A stretch of DNA of 64,000 nt, taken from assembly GCA_018466975.1 (NCBI GenBank), contig CM031561.1, forward strand, positions 1,488,001 to 1,552,000, given 5' to 3'. Every line of letters starts with the position of its first letter. Position 1 is the stretch's first letter. The notes beneath the pieces are model-generated. The model ran no database searches. It had not been told where the DNA came from and saw only the letters and a list, made by a program, of their open reading frames with translations. This document shows, piece by piece, positions 62,490 through 64,000 of this stretch. Source of the DNA: Sparassis latifolia. Its lineage: Eukaryota > Basidiomycota > Agaricomycetes > Polyporales > Sparassidaceae. The translations under genes and the position numbers were made by a program.

Positions 62490-64000
62490 TCAACTACCTT
62501 CATCCATTTCACTCGCACCCGCGTTCGAGCTTGCTGTTGCATTACCATTGGCCTTGGGCGACGCCGCCCGCCCAGATGCAGCACTCGCACCTGCGCCAGT
62601 GCGGTCCTTCGAGCTCAACAAGCTCTGGAAGAAGTTTTGCAGTACCTCATGTTGCGTCTGCCCGCCCGTGGGACTCGGTGAGCCCGCAGACGACAGCGTT
62701 GGCGACGGGACAGTCGAGCGCCCGGCGCCACCGGCGGACGGGACAGTGAGTGTCGAGGGCGGGCGCCCCGCCGCCCGCCCCCCAAGCTTCCGCGCGGCAT
62801 CCCCGCTCACGCTCATGCCGAGCGCGGCGGTACCGCCACCAGCACCGCCGACTCCACCCTCCATCTCGGTCAGTGCGCGCTCGACGTTCGGCAGGTTGAA
62901 GCTACTGCTGCCCATGGGCCCGACGATGCCCGCCGCGACGCTCTCGTTCGGATTTCGGAATGCGCCACGTGGGTCGCGGTCGGGCTTCTTCGAGTTCTCG
63001 TCGTAGTTCTTGGCGAGGAATGCCTGCTCGGGCGTGGGGTTGTTGAAGGGGGGTAATGGCGGGGGCTGCGGGCAGTCAGTTTCGGCCCCGTATGCTGAAT
63101 CCACGCGGGAATGCTAACCTTGGCGCCCTGGTCGGGCACGAGCATGCTGTACATCTTCTTCGCGCCCGATTCGCCGGTGTCATCTTCCGCGTGGTCGAGA
63201 TCGTGTTCCCAAGCCTCGCCCCATGATTTGGCGTCGAACCCGTCGCGCAACACGCTGATCTTTCCCCAGCTGTCCCACCCTGCTGGTACGACGATCTTGT
63301 CGCGGTCGAGCGTGTTTGGTTTATGTTGGAAGGGGAAGCGGTTCCGGACGGGTGCGGGTGCATCTGTGGCCGACGCGAATCCGGGTGCTGGTGCGGGCGG
63401 CATAAAGAGTAGGTGGAGGGCGTACTGTCGGAGGAGCTGCAGTGTAGCAGGTAGAGGCGTGGTGTAGAACAGCGCGGAGCCATCTAGACATGCGTTATTC
63501 GTGAAGACGGAAATATGCGAGGGTATCTGTGACGCACATTTTAGACAGATGGTCCGCAAGACCTGCATGACGCCGTCCGTCCGTTCTTCCCATTCCTCTC
63601 CCTTGCCCTTTACCATTCCGCCCATTCCGGAGGTCCCGGCACCGATCATGTCGTCGGTCCCGTCGATTAGATCTGCTTTTGTGCATGCTACGATGATGGG
63701 CACGCCAGCGGTATTATGCGTAAATGTGCCTGGCCCTAGTGGCAGGAGAGTACTTGACATGGTAGAAGTAGTGGGTATTGGTTCGGCAGATGGTTCAGTA
63801 TAATGTTGCAGATGTGCCTGCACTGCAGATTGGCAGTCTCAAACTCAGAGAGCAGGAAGACAACGACGCGTGCTCACATCGTTCACGGTTCTCTTCCCGT
63901 ACAATTTCAAGCTCCCGCGCATCGCTCGTCCTCACCCAACTTTCCACCCATTCTAGCCATGTTTGCAGCTCCTCAACAAAGGTCCAGGGACGCGTCCAAT
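62490..64000 (-). CDS. Cytoplasmic dynein light intermediate chain (5' end beyond window)
   Basis: Exons from the right edge: 64000-63878 (partial), 63822-63538, 63483-63119, 63065-62490. Visible pieces: TFVEELQTWLEWVESW, GVPIIVACTKADLID (the GTPase-like T-K-x-D segment), RTDGVMQVLRTICLKYGSAL, FYTTPLPATLQLLRQYALHL, DRDKIVVPAGWDSWGKISVL, RDGFDAKSWGEAWEHDL. The adaptor-binding tail is Gly/Ser/Pro-rich and contains the helix HEVLQNFFQSLLSSKD, matching the conserved LIC helix that binds dynein adaptors. The P-loop part lies outside the window. The protein links the dynein heavy chain to cargo adaptors. Confidence 0.9.

Overview
The window is nuclear DNA of a mushroom-forming basidiomycete (Agaricomycetes). 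The evidence is many 44-63 bp GT-AG introns, tightly packed genes on both strands, and families typical of that class: ERMES Mdm34, fungal Ssk1, a B-box/DUF2009 protein, and an expanded TET/JBP-type oxygenase. I infer the class from gene content and do not name a species.

Layout. Positions 1-3401 hold the 5' part of a minus-strand seven-transmembrane protein gene. Positions 3781-21263 form one 17,483 bp DNA transposon with terminal inverted repeats and a perfect 6 bp target duplication (GTATAG). It carries a DDE (rve) integrase, an unrecognised multi-exon gene, a TET/JBP-like 2-oxoglutarate/Fe(II) oxygenase, a HECT-domain protein gene, internal repeats, and a frameshifted copy of the myosin-motor part of a chitin synthase gene. 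A 100 bp assembly gap (21580-21679) follows just outside its right end.

Positions 21680-64000 are ordinary, dense host DNA. In order: HBS1 (5' end lost in the gap), a nucleoside transporter, VFA1, glutathione-dependent formaldehyde dehydrogenase, a tail-anchored acyl-CoA-binding protein, mitochondrial mS34 divergent from a GatC-like subunit, dUTPase, a disordered SQ/TQ-rich protein, an amine-oxidising flavoenzyme, a conserved unknown, ESF2, ARS2/SERRATE, SSK1, a conserved unknown with a basic Cys tail, MDM34, SEC18, a B-box/DUF2009 protein, eIF3m, and dynein light intermediate chain (cut by the right edge). A 190 bp MITE lies at 39923-40112.

The main discovery candidate is the transposon: a self-contained unit that couples a DDE integrase to a putative DNA-base dioxygenase and a HECT ubiquitin-ligase-like protein. 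Secondary points are four GC-AG introns, and several one-base frameshifts in conserved genes that look like consensus errors.
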